From the NCBI GenBank assembly GCA_041580155.1, contig JBFGEI010000034.1, positions 1-17,624 on the forward strand: a stretch of 17,624 nucleotides of DNA, in the 5' to 3' direction. Source of the DNA: Limimaricola sp041580155. Its GTDB lineage: Bacteria; Pseudomonadota; Alphaproteobacteria; Rhodobacterales; Rhodobacteraceae. Below the pieces are notes generated by a model, which made no database searches, was not told where the DNA came from, and was given only the letters and a program-made list of their open reading frames with translations. Position 1 is the stretch's first letter. Every line of letters starts with the position of its first letter. The position numbers and the translations under genes were made by a program. Positions 8,220 to 14,439 of this stretch are shown piece by piece.

Positions 8220-8425
8220 GGCGCGGGCCTCATGAGATCGAGGGCACTGTCCCGCACTGTGCCGGGAATCGCATTTCCTGCCAAGAGAATGCTCGCAATG
8301 CTCGATATCGACCGTTTCCTTGCTATCGTGGCGCAAGATCCTTGCGCAATGATCGGCGCCGGGGTCGACTGTTTCATCGGGGCGCGAAAGTGGCCCGACC
8401 CGCCGCATCGACCACGGAGCCGTGC
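8220..8425. promoter_or_regulatory. divergent promoter region of the export operon and second sulfotransferase gene
   Basis: 206 bp between two outward-facing genes, so promoters for both must lie here or upstream; I could not assign convincing -35/-10 hexamers. It holds three repeat structures: GCACTGT twice at a 10-bp period (8244-8250 and 8254-8260), AATGCTCG twice at a 9-bp period (8288-8295 and 8297-8304), and the perfect dyad GCGCAAG-ATC-CTTGCGC (8331-8347). Their crowding in a divergent spacer makes regulator binding plausible, but no known regulator consensus was recognised. Confidence 0.5.
8331..8347. repeat. perfect 7-bp dyad with 3-bp centre, candidate operator
   Basis: GCGCAAG-ATC-CTTGCGC is a perfect inverted repeat, 79 bp before the sulfotransferase start at 8426 and 112 bp before the glycosyltransferase start at 8219. 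Length and spacing suit a dimeric transcription factor. The regulator is unknown. Confidence 0.4.
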
Positions 8426-9040
8426 ATGCCGATCTTCAAGCTGGGCACCAAGACGATCCTGTTCCTGCACATCCCCAAGGCCGGCGGCACCTCGGTCGAA
8501 CGCTGGCTGTCGCAAAGCGCCACCGAATCGTTCCACCTCAGCCGCAACGCGCTGGGCCTGCCCTGCGTGCCGCAGCATTTCCACGGCGCGCTGATCGACG
8601 CGTTGTTCGCGCCGGGCTTCTTCGACTATTCCTTCGCGGTGACCCGCAATCCGTATCGCCGGCTGCTCAGCGAATACAACTACCGCATGGGCCACCGCCG
8701 ACGCCGCGACCGGCTGCTGCCGGCGCCGTCGTTCGGGCGCTGGACCCGGCGGGTGCTGCGGCGCCAGCCGAAAACCCCTTACCTGCTAAGCAACCACATC
8801 CGGCCGCAGATCGAATTCTGCATCGACGGAACCGAGACCTTCCGGCTCGAGGACCAGCTGCCGGAGCTCTACGCCCGGCTTGCCGGGGCCGGGCTTGGCG
8901 ATCTTGCCGAAGACCTGCCGCAGAGCAACCGGTCGGTGCCGCGGGCGACGCAGATCGACCCGGCGACCGCCGCGCTGATCTACGACTTCTACCGCAGCGA
9001 TTTCGACCGCTTCGGCTACGCGCGCGATTCGTACCGCTAG
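8426..9040 (+). CDS. sulfotransferase family protein (carbohydrate sulfotransferase-2 type)
   Basis: A 204-residue protein with the short sulfotransferase layout seen in HNK-1/chondroitin-type carbohydrate sulfotransferases and bacterial relatives. It has ILFLHIPKAGGTSVERWL (11-28) as 5'-phosphosulfate loop and VTRNPYRRLLSEYNY (72-86) as 3'-phosphate site. The predicted role is PAPS-dependent sulfation of a sugar in the EPS. The start ATG at 8426 has GGAG (8415-8418) 7 nt upstream, better than the in-frame ATG at 8342. It is a single gene between divergent and convergent neighbours. Its TAG stop (9038-9040) shares the palindrome CTAG with the TAG of the opposing beta-helix gene. It has little resemblance to the 187-1059 sulfotransferase beyond the PAPS motifs, so they probably act on different positions. 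Confidence 0.82.
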   Translation: MPIFKLGTKTILFLHIPKAGGTSVERWLSQSATESFHLSRNALGLPCVPQHFHGALIDALFAPGFFDYSFAVTRNPYRRLLSEYNYRMGHRRRRDRLLPAPSFGRWTRRVLRRQPKTPYLLSNHIRPQIEFCIDGTETFRLEDQLPELYARLAGAGLGDLAEDLPQSNRSVPRATQIDPATAALIYDFYRSDFDRFGYARDSYR

Positions 9041-10296
9041 CGCTCGATCACCAGCTCCTTGCCGGACCAGGTCGCCCGGCCGGTCAGCAGCTCGCCGTTG
9101 ACCTTGACCTCTTCAAGCAGCAGCTCGCCGGGCTCGCCGCCCAGAAACCCGGCGCTGGCGCCGTAGTCGATGCTGCCTCGGCGCATCAGCAGCCGCGGCG
9201 ACCCGGCGTCGGGGCCTTCGCCGAACCGGATCGCATCGGCGCCCGGCCCGGCGCGCAGCAGGCAGTCGACCGCCGTGGCGCGGCCGCCGATCCACAGGCA
9301 GGCGGCGGCGTTGTCCGGTCGGACCCGCGGCGCGGTCACGGCGCAGCGATCCAGCAGGTTGCCATCGTTCTGGCGCCAGATCCGCATGCCGTACTTGCAG
9401 CCGGTGGCGCTGCAATCGGTCAGCACCACCCCGTCGGTCTTCAGGTCGAAGCCGCCGTCGCCCATGTTGCGGGCGTGGCAGTCGCGGATCATGATGTCGC
9501 TGGTGTCTTCTTCGCAGACCAGCCCGTCGCCTTGGATGTAGCTCGATCCGCGGGCCTCGGCGTCGAAGGCGTTGATCGCGTTGGCCATGCGGATGCCCTC
9601 GAACCGCAGCTTGCTGCCGCGCTCGACGAACAGGATCTGGCACACCGAGGTGCCGCCGCCATCGACCAGCCCGGCGTCGAGATCGAGATTGCGCAGCACC
9701 GCATTGGAAAGCTCGCGGAACCGGGCGAAGCCGCGCACCAGCCCGAAGGCCGAGCAGTTCTCGAGCACCAGCCCGTCGATCCGGGCGCCGCGTTCGGTCT
9801 CGATCGCGCGGCCGGCCATGCTGGCGTGGATGTCGGAAAACCGCAGCGCGCGGAACGGTGCGTCGGAGGCGGTCAGCCGGTAGAAGCCGGCGTTTGCGCT
9901 GCCGTGGAACACCGGCCCCTCGAGGCCGAAGTTCGAGGCGCCGTCGGCGATCACCAGGAACGGTCGGCCATCGAGATCGGGCGACTGCCTGTTCGGAAAC
10001 CCGGCCCCCGAAAGCCGCAGCATCGCCGGCGCACCGCGGGGCGGGGTGGTGACGCTGCCGGCGGCGCCGGTGACCCCGAAAGAGATCCGCAGCGGCCGGT
10101 CGGTGCTGCCGCCGTGGCGCAGCTTGGCGACCGGGTCCTTCCAGAACACCGGCGCCTCGCGGTCCGGCGCGAACCCGATCAGCACCTCGTCGCCCGGCGC
10201 TGCCGCGGCCAGCGCGGCATCGAGCTGGTCCAGCGGCTCGGCGTCCTGCCAGCCGCCCGCCGCGCCGGGCTGCGCCGCCAGCCGATACACGGTCAT
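9037..10296 (-). CDS. right-handed parallel beta-helix protein
   Basis: A 419-residue protein with an alpha/beta N-terminal part (about 1-120) and then repeating short strands typical of parallel beta-helices, such as IDGLVLENCSAFGLV, VLRNLDLDAG, IMIRDCHARNMGDGGFDLKTDGVVLTD and the turns between them. Such folds belong to polysaccharide lyases, epimerases, hydrolases and phage tailspikes; no family-specific active site was recognised, so the activity is open. No signal peptide is visible. The start at 10296 overlaps the preceding TGA in TGATG, so it is translationally coupled to the 104-residue phage-tail-like gene. That pairing resembles a tailspike and its adaptor, or a polymer-modifying enzyme with a binding module. 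The stop overlaps the convergent sulfotransferase stop. Confidence 0.75.
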   Translation of the reverse strand: MTVYRLAAQPGAAGGWQDAEPLDQLDAALAAAAPGDEVLIGFAPDREAPVFWKDPVAKLRHGGSTDRPLRISFGVTGAAGSVTTPPRGAPAMLRLSGAGFPNRQSPDLDGRPFLVIADGASNFGLEGPVFHGSANAGFYRLTASDAPFRALRFSDIHASMAGRAIETERGARIDGLVLENCSAFGLVRGFARFRELSNAVLRNLDLDAGLVDGGGTSVCQILFVERGSKLRFEGIRMANAINAFDAEARGSSYIQGDGLVCEEDTSDIMIRDCHARNMGDGGFDLKTDGVVLTDCSATGCKYGMRIWRQNDGNLLDRCAVTAPRVRPDNAAACLWIGGRATAVDCLLRAGPGADAIRFGEGPDAGSPRLLMRRGSIDYGASAGFLGGEPGELLLEEVKVNGELLTGRATWSGKELVIER

Positions 10297-10610
10297 CAGA
10301 CAGGCTCCGCAAGCACGAGCTGGCGCCAGTCGGCGACGCTGCCGGTGCCGGTCGAGATGTAGAGCGCGCCCTGCGACAGATCGAGCCACAGCGCCCCGAG
10401 CATCGGCGGCGCTGCATCGGGCGGCCGGTCGGTAATGTGGCGCGGCACGAAATCCCCTGGCCAGGTCGCGGCCGAGGCGGTCGGGGTCATCCGTTGCAGC
10501 AGCAGCGCCGTCAGCTGTTCGAAGTTCTGGTTCACCTTCTCGAAGGCTAGGCGCAGGCTGTCGCCGCTGCCGTCGTCGGCCGCCGCCCCGAGGTCAATCC
10601 GTTCCAGCAA
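10296..10610 (-). CDS. small protein with phage-tail/fibre-like motif
   Basis: A 104-residue soluble protein, function unknown. Its N-terminal part LGAAADDGSGDSLRLAFEKV followed by NQNFEQL resembles a short motif (roughly IGxxADDGTGDxLRxAFxKxNxNF) that I associate with phage tail and fibre proteins. The C-terminal part LGALWLDLSQGALYISTG with a late DWRQL resembles the small beta modules on tail fibres. The start is a TTG at 10610, supported by GGAGGGG 6 nt upstream; the next in-frame ATG would remove the motif. It overlaps the end of the 60-residue gene upstream by 17 bp and hands over to the beta-helix gene by TGATG. A structural adaptor for the beta-helix protein is my best guess. Confidence 0.65.
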   Translation of the reverse strand: MLERIDLGAAADDGSGDSLRLAFEKVNQNFEQLTALLLQRMTPTASAATWPGDFVPRHITDRPPDAAPPMLGALWLDLSQGALYISTGTGSVADWRQLVLAEPV

Positions 10611-10776
10611 GGCGCACCCCTCCGACGGTGGATAGCGGCGCCGAGGAATCGGCGCGCAGCGGCGCCGCCGCGGCGCCGGTGGCGGCGGCGGTCAGCCCGG
10701 GCGTCAGCGCCAGCGCGGTGCCGACCAGCAGTTGGCGCCGGGTCAGCGGCATCGCGGTGGCAAGGCTTGGCGTCAT
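10594..10776 (-). CDS. 60-aa protein consisting mainly of a Tat-like signal
   Basis: A 60-residue protein of unknown function. After a short n-region comes LTRRQLLVGTALALTPGL and an Ala-rich stretch, matching a twin-arginine signal (RR-x-L-L, hydrophobic core, Ala-rich cleavage zone). Only about 25 residues would remain after cleavage. The start at 10776 overlaps the glycosyltransferase stop as ATGA; no good Shine-Dalgarno is seen, so it probably depends on coupling. Its last 17 bp overlap the next gene in another frame. It may be a genuine small exported peptide, a regulator of coupling, or the remnant of a longer Tat-exported precursor broken by frameshift; the strong separate RBS of the following gene argues for intact separate genes. 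Confidence 0.5.
   Translation of the reverse strand: MTPSLATAMPLTRRQLLVGTALALTPGLTAAATGAAAAPLRADSSAPLSTVGGVRLAGTD
10617..10623 (-). promoter_or_regulatory. strong ribosome binding site fixing a TTG start
   Basis: On the minus strand GGAGGGG lies 6 nt before the TTG at 10610-10608. It decides the start of the 104-residue protein and sits inside the 3' end of the preceding 60-codon gene, so ribosomes finishing that gene are delivered next to it. Confidence 0.65.
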
Positions 10777-11921
10777 GGTCGCGCGCCACCCGGCCCGGTG
10801 GCCCGGCCAGGGGGGGCGGTCTCGGGCCCGGCATCGAGCCGGTCGTAGATCCGCGCGGTCTGCCGGGCGATGCTGTCCCAGTTGAACGCCTTCATCACGT
10901 CGCTCGGCGGCAGCGGCGCCGCGTCGGGCGCCAGCCGCGCCGCCAGCGCGTCGATGTCGCCGACCGGGAAGTAGTGTTCGGCGGCCATGCCGAGATCGAG
11001 GTTGGCCTGGATGTCGCTCAGCAGCAGCGGCGTGCCCATCGCCGCCGCTTCGAGCGCCGCGATCGGCAGCCCCTCGTGATGCGAGGCCAGCACGAACAGC
11101 GCGGCGGGGCGCAGCAGGCAGGCGACGCCCTCGGGGGGCAGGTTGCCGGTCAGCACCACCCGGTCGTCGACCTGCGCGGCGATGTCCTCGTGGTGGTTGC
11201 CGCCGCCGGGACCGCCGACGATCACCAGCCGGTGGTCGCTGCCCGAGGCCCGGTGCGCCGCGATCAGGTCGAGAAACGCCTTTTCCGGCACCAGCCGCCC
11301 GACCGAAACCACGTAGTCGGCATCGCGCAGCCCGAACCGGTCGAGCAGCCCGTCATCGTCGCCGGCGTTGTTCAGGATGTGATCTGCGCCGTTCGGGATG
11401 TAGCTGATCCTGGCCGCCTGCGCCGGGTAGTCGGTCGCCAGCCGCCGCGCCAGAGACGGCGACACCGCGATCACCTGGTCGGAAAACCGCACCCCCAGCC
11501 GTTCGCCAAGCCGCAGCACCGCCCGCGCCACCCGGTTCCAGCGTGCCCGCAGGAAGTCGTCGCCATGATGCGTCAGCAGCACCCGCATTCCCAGCAGCCG
11601 CGCCAGCGGCGCGAACAGCCCGGGCCCCAGCGCGTGCAGATGCACCGCGCCGGCCCGCAGCCGGAACCGCGCCGCCAGCACCCCGAGCAGGGTGTTGCTG
11701 AAGGTCTCGAGATACTTGTTGCGGATCGCCGGCAGTGGCACCACCCGGACGCCGTCCTCGGTCAGGTAGTCCTTGTCGCCGACGTAGCCGCGCCGGCCGA
11801 TCACCACGATCTGGTCCTGCGGTCGCATCCGGGCCAGCCGGGCCAGCAGGTTCTCGCAGTGGGTCTCGATGCCACCGGCGACGTTCGGCAGGCCTCGCAG
11901 CCCGATGATGCATGTCTTCAT
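10773..11921 (-). CDS. GT4-family glycosyltransferase (DUF1972-like N-terminus)
   Basis: A 382-residue GT-B enzyme opening with MKTCIIGLRGLPNVAGGIET, the pattern of rhamnosyltransferase-like GT4 proteins with a DUF1972-type N-terminal domain. The donor half contains SVGRLVPEKAFLDLI (206-220) and HHEGLPIAALEAA with Glu283 and Glu291 in E-x7-E spacing. It should add a sugar to the lipid-linked repeat; donor unknown. It differs more from the two GT4 genes at 4628-8219 than they do from each other, so it likely makes a different linkage. It is first in the minus-strand unit down to 9037 and diverges from the gene at 12117. The RBS is weak. The ATGA overlap couples it to the 60-residue gene. Confidence 0.86.
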   Translation of the reverse strand: MKTCIIGLRGLPNVAGGIETHCENLLARLARMRPQDQIVVIGRRGYVGDKDYLTEDGVRVVPLPAIRNKYLETFSNTLLGVLAARFRLRAGAVHLHALGPGLFAPLARLLGMRVLLTHHGDDFLRARWNRVARAVLRLGERLGVRFSDQVIAVSPSLARRLATDYPAQAARISYIPNGADHILNNAGDDDGLLDRFGLRDADYVVSVGRLVPEKAFLDLIAAHRASGSDHRLVIVGGPGGGNHHEDIAAQVDDRVVLTGNLPPEGVACLLRPAALFVLASHHEGLPIAALEAAAMGTPLLLSDIQANLDLGMAAEHYFPVGDIDALAARLAPDAAPLPPSDVMKAFNWDSIARQTARIYDRLDAGPETAPPGRATGPGGARP

Positions 11922-12116
11922 GTCGCGAACCCGGTGCCGTTGAAGGTGCGGAATAAGGGACGTGAGGTTCGGTCATGATTGACCCGAACCGGTCGCATGG
12001 CAACCGTTTCCGCGCCGCGGCGTTAGCGGCGACGCGGCAAAGACAATGGACGCATCGCGATCCACCGCCTATCGTCGGTCGGGTAACCGGCCTTTCTCTA
12101 GCCAGGAGAAACGACG
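11922..12116. promoter_or_regulatory. divergent promoter region with imperfect dyad 11966-11990
   Basis: 195 bp between the minus-strand glycosyltransferase and the plus-strand secreted protein gene. The main structure is a dyad: GGTTCGGTCA (11966-11975), a 4-nt centre and TGACCCGAACC (11980-11990), pairing over 10 bp with one extra C. ACCGGT follows directly. It could be an operator shared by both directions. Convincing -35/-10 hexamers were not found. AGGAG at 12104-12108 serves the gene at 12117. No further gene is seen here. Confidence 0.45.
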
Positions 12117-12686
12117 ATGCGGTACTTGTTTTGCGGAGTGTTCACCTGCGCCATGGCGGTCTGTCCGCCGCTGGCCGCAAAGATCCCCGAGGCCTGCGGC
12201 TCGGCCGCGGCCAGCAGCGAATGCGTGATCTCGAGCGAGGCGATGGGCCGCTGGAACATCGCCGAGGTGACCTCGACCGGGCCGGTGCCGACGGTGCTGG
12301 TGACGCTGGCCTCGACCGCGCCGCTGCCCGGGCTGTTCGGCGAACCCAAGCCCGCGGTGATGGCGCTGCGCTGCGAGAACGACCAGACCTCGCTGCGGAT
12401 CTACTTCGGCCAGAACTACATGTCCGACGCCCGCGACTACGGCCAGGTCAGCTATTCGATCGACGGCTCCGAACCAGTGGCGATGTCGCTGCAGGCCGAC
12501 CCGCGCAACGAAAGCCTGGCGATCGGCACCGGGTCGCAGGCCATCCGGTTCCTGATCGGGCTGTTCAATGCCTCGGAGTTCCGGCTGAGCGCGACCAGCT
12601 TCACCGACGCGCCGCTGGCCGCGACCTTCGAGATCGAGGGTCTGGCCGAGGCAATCGCGCCGTTGCGCCGGAGTTGCCACTGGTAG
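12117..12686 (+). CDS. secreted TagO/VasI-like protein
   Basis: A 189-residue exported protein: signal peptide MRYLFCGVFTCAMAVCPPLA with likely cleavage near residue 21, leaving four Cys (27, 36, 86, 187) that could form disulfides. The pattern VMALRCENDQTSLRIYFG, VSYSIDGSEP and the ending EGLAEAIAPLRRSCHW resembles the VasI/TagO family first named from type VI secretion loci, which also occurs in alphaproteobacteria away from such loci. No type VI gene is in the window, so a periplasmic role linked to the polysaccharide locus or an unrelated role is equally possible. The start has AGGAG 8 nt upstream. Only 55 bp separate it from ugd, so the two may be cotranscribed. Family assignment is by pattern memory. 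Confidence 0.65.
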   Translation: MRYLFCGVFTCAMAVCPPLAAKIPEACGSAAASSECVISSEAMGRWNIAEVTSTGPVPTVLVTLASTAPLPGLFGEPKPAVMALRCENDQTSLRIYFGQNYMSDARDYGQVSYSIDGSEPVAMSLQADPRNESLAIGTGSQAIRFLIGLFNASEFRLSATSFTDAPLAATFEIEGLAEAIAPLRRSCHW

Positions 12687-12726
12687 CGCACCGGCCCGCG
12701 CCGCGAGGTTCTGACGATCGACCGGA

Positions 12727-12733
12727 CAGGAGA
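12727..12733 (+). promoter_or_regulatory. ribosome binding site deciding the ugd start
   Basis: CAGGAGA precedes two candidate ATGs, at 12733 and 12742. GGAG (12729-12732) directly abuts the first but is 9 nt from the second, so 12742 is the workable start. That also begins the protein at the conserved MKIAMIG. Confidence 0.65.
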
Positions 12734-12741
12734 TGTTTCAC

Positions 12742-14088
12742 ATGAAAATCGCGATGATCGGCACCGGCTACGTGGGCCTGGTGTCGGGGGTATGTTTTTC
12801 GGATTTCGGCCACGAGGTGGTCTGCGTCGACATGAACCCCGCCAAGATCGAGATGCTGGAGCGCGGCGAGGTGCCGATCTACGAGCCGGGGCTGGAAGAC
12901 CTGCTGGCCCGCAACGTCGAGGCCGGCCGGCTCGAGTTCACCACCGATCTCGCCGCCGCGGTCGGCGCCGCCGAGGCGGTGTTCATCGCGGTCGGCACGC
13001 CGACCCGGCGCGGCGACGGCCACGCCGACCTGCGCTATGTCTTCGCCGCCGCCGAAGAGATCGCCCGGGCGCTGGTCGGCCACACCGTGGTGATCACCAA
13101 GTCGACGGTGCCGGTCGGCACCAACCGGCAGGTCCGCGACATCATCGCCGCCACCGCGCCCGAGGCGTCGTTCGATGTCGCCTCGAACCCCGAGTTCCTG
13201 CGCGAGGGCGCCGCGATCGACGACTTCATGCGACCCGATCGGATCATCGTCGGGGTTGAATCGTCGCGCGCCGCCGAGGTGATGGCCGAGATCTACCGGC
13301 CGCTGTTCCTGCGGGATTTCCCGATCGTCACCACCGACCTCGAATCGGCCGAGATGATCAAATACGCCGCCAACGCCTTCCTGGCCGCGAAGATCACCTT
13401 CATCAACGAGATCGCGGCGCTGTGCGAAAAGGTCGGCGCCGACGTCAAGCAGGTCGCCAAGGGGATCGGGCTCGACGGGCGGATCGGCAACAAGTTCCTG
13501 CACGCAGGCCCCGGCTACGGGGGGTCGTGTTTTCCCAAGGACACCAGGGCGCTGGCGCGGATCGGCCAGGACCACGCGGTGCCGATGCAGATCACCGAGG
13601 CGGTGATCGAGGTCAACGACAGGGTGAAGCGGCGGATGATCGACAAGGTGCTGGGGCTTTGCGACGGGTCGTTCAACGGCAAGACCGTCGCGGTGCTGGG
13701 CGTCACCTTCAAACCCAACACCGACGACATGCGCGAGGCGCCGTCCCTGACCATCGTGCCGGCGTTGATCGGCGGTGGCGCCAAGGTCCGGGTGGTCGAT
13801 CCGCAAGGCCGCCGCGAGGGCCAGGATCTGCTGCCCGGGGTCGACTGGCTCGACAGCCCCTACGAGGCGGCGCGCGATGCCGACGCGCTGGTGCTGCTGA
13901 CCGAGTGGAACGAGTTCCGGGCGCTCGACCTCAAGGCGATGGCGCAACGGATGGCGCGGCCGCGCCTGGCCGACCTGCGCAACATCTACACCGCCAAGGA
14001 GGCGGCCGGCGCCGGATTCGAGATCTACGTCTCGGTCGGCCGCGCCGCCTGGGGCGATGCGGAAGCCGCCTTCGCCCGCGCGGTTTGA
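12742..14088 (+). CDS. ugd: UDP-glucose 6-dehydrogenase
   Basis: A 448-residue cytosolic enzyme that oxidises UDP-glucose to UDP-glucuronate with two NAD+. The N-terminal NAD-binding fold opens with IGTGYVG (6-12). NPEFLREG, the central-domain EMIKYAANAFLAAKITFINE and the catalytic GYGGSCFPKD with Cys263 are all present, as is VLGVTFKPNTDDMREAPS in the UDP-binding domain. Length and motif order are normal for the family, and no key residue is missing. It supplies the uronic acid donor for the polymer and the substrate for the epimerase whose end lies at 1-196. It follows the TagO-like gene by 55 bp and is followed by a candidate terminator at 14121-14150. Confidence 0.97.
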   Translation: MKIAMIGTGYVGLVSGVCFSDFGHEVVCVDMNPAKIEMLERGEVPIYEPGLEDLLARNVEAGRLEFTTDLAAAVGAAEAVFIAVGTPTRRGDGHADLRYVFAAAEEIARALVGHTVVITKSTVPVGTNRQVRDIIAATAPEASFDVASNPEFLREGAAIDDFMRPDRIIVGVESSRAAEVMAEIYRPLFLRDFPIVTTDLESAEMIKYAANAFLAAKITFINEIAALCEKVGADVKQVAKGIGLDGRIGNKFLHAGPGYGGSCFPKDTRALARIGQDHAVPMQITEAVIEVNDRVKRRMIDKVLGLCDGSFNGKTVAVLGVTFKPNTDDMREAPSLTIVPALIGGGAKVRVVDPQGRREGQDLLPGVDWLDSPYEAARDADALVLLTEWNEFRALDLKAMAQRMARPRLADLRNIYTAKEAAGAGFEIYVSVGRAAWGDAEAAFARAV

Positions 14089-14120
14089 CGCGCACCGCTG
14101 ATTCGACAGGTGAATCGCGC

Positions 14121-14150
14121 AACGCCCGTGCCTTCCGAAGCGCGGGCGTT
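14121..14150 (+). terminator. candidate terminator after ugd
   Basis: AACGCCCG (14121-14128) and CGGGCGTT (14143-14150) form a perfect 8-bp stem that can extend by three inner pairs (one G-U) to leave an 8-nt loop. It lies 33 nt after the ugd stop. There is no real U-tract (TTTG follows), so termination may be weak or assisted by Rho. Confidence 0.5.
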
Positions 14151-14219
14151 TGCCCGTCTCGGAGCCGGTTTCGCACGCCGCCCATGCCGTTTCACGGCTG
14201 CTCTCGAACCCCGAATTCC

Positions 14220-14350
14220 CTGTTCCGTTAACGATCTTTAAATTTAGATTAATTGTTATCTATCAGGGTGTTGCTTCGTAATTTTTGGTTAATTGCGGCG
14301 TGACTGTGGCAATTTTAAGTCACAGGACCGTTATATGCTGCTATATTGCA
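14220..14350 (+). promoter_or_regulatory. AT-rich island upstream of the ExoY-like gene
   Basis: In this GC-rich window about 130 bp are AT-rich, unlike any other stretch. Contents: TTAA-N7-TTAA (14238-14252), the CtrA half-site spacing, with a further TTAA 6 nt upstream at 14228-14231; inverted GTGACT (14300-14305) and AGTCAC (14318-14323); and a possible sigma70-type promoter GTCACA-N17-TATATT (14319-14347) that would start transcription near 14354. The 14089-14439 gap has no gene-like ORF. AT-rich targets of this kind are known for MucR/Ros-type silencers of EPS genes; binding here is inference. Confidence 0.45.
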
Positions 14351-14439
14351 GGGGCCATGGCGGATCCCCGTCGCAGGGGAATGCCGAAGTATTGTGGGTC
14401 GCCCGGCTGTGTGGGGCGAGTATCAGGGATGAGGGATTT

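Noticed and set aside
8422..10362. 646-codon plus-strand frame across the sulfotransferase and beta-helix genes
   Set aside because: It runs out of frame through one recognised gene and antisense to another; its composition is not protein-like.
12117..12686. Evidence for a type VI secretion locus
   Set aside because: Only one TagO/VasI-like protein is present, with none of the sheath, baseplate or membrane-complex genes in the window.
12601..13947. 448-codon minus-strand frame opposite ugd
   Set aside because: ugd is unambiguous with all catalytic motifs; the antisense frame is His/Asp/Arg-rich and a GC-codon artefact.
14304..14325. CTGTG-N12-CACAG as a CRP/FNR-type site
   Set aside because: The half-site spacing is too long for the usual TGTGA-N6-TCACA arrangement; kept only as an unnamed dyad.
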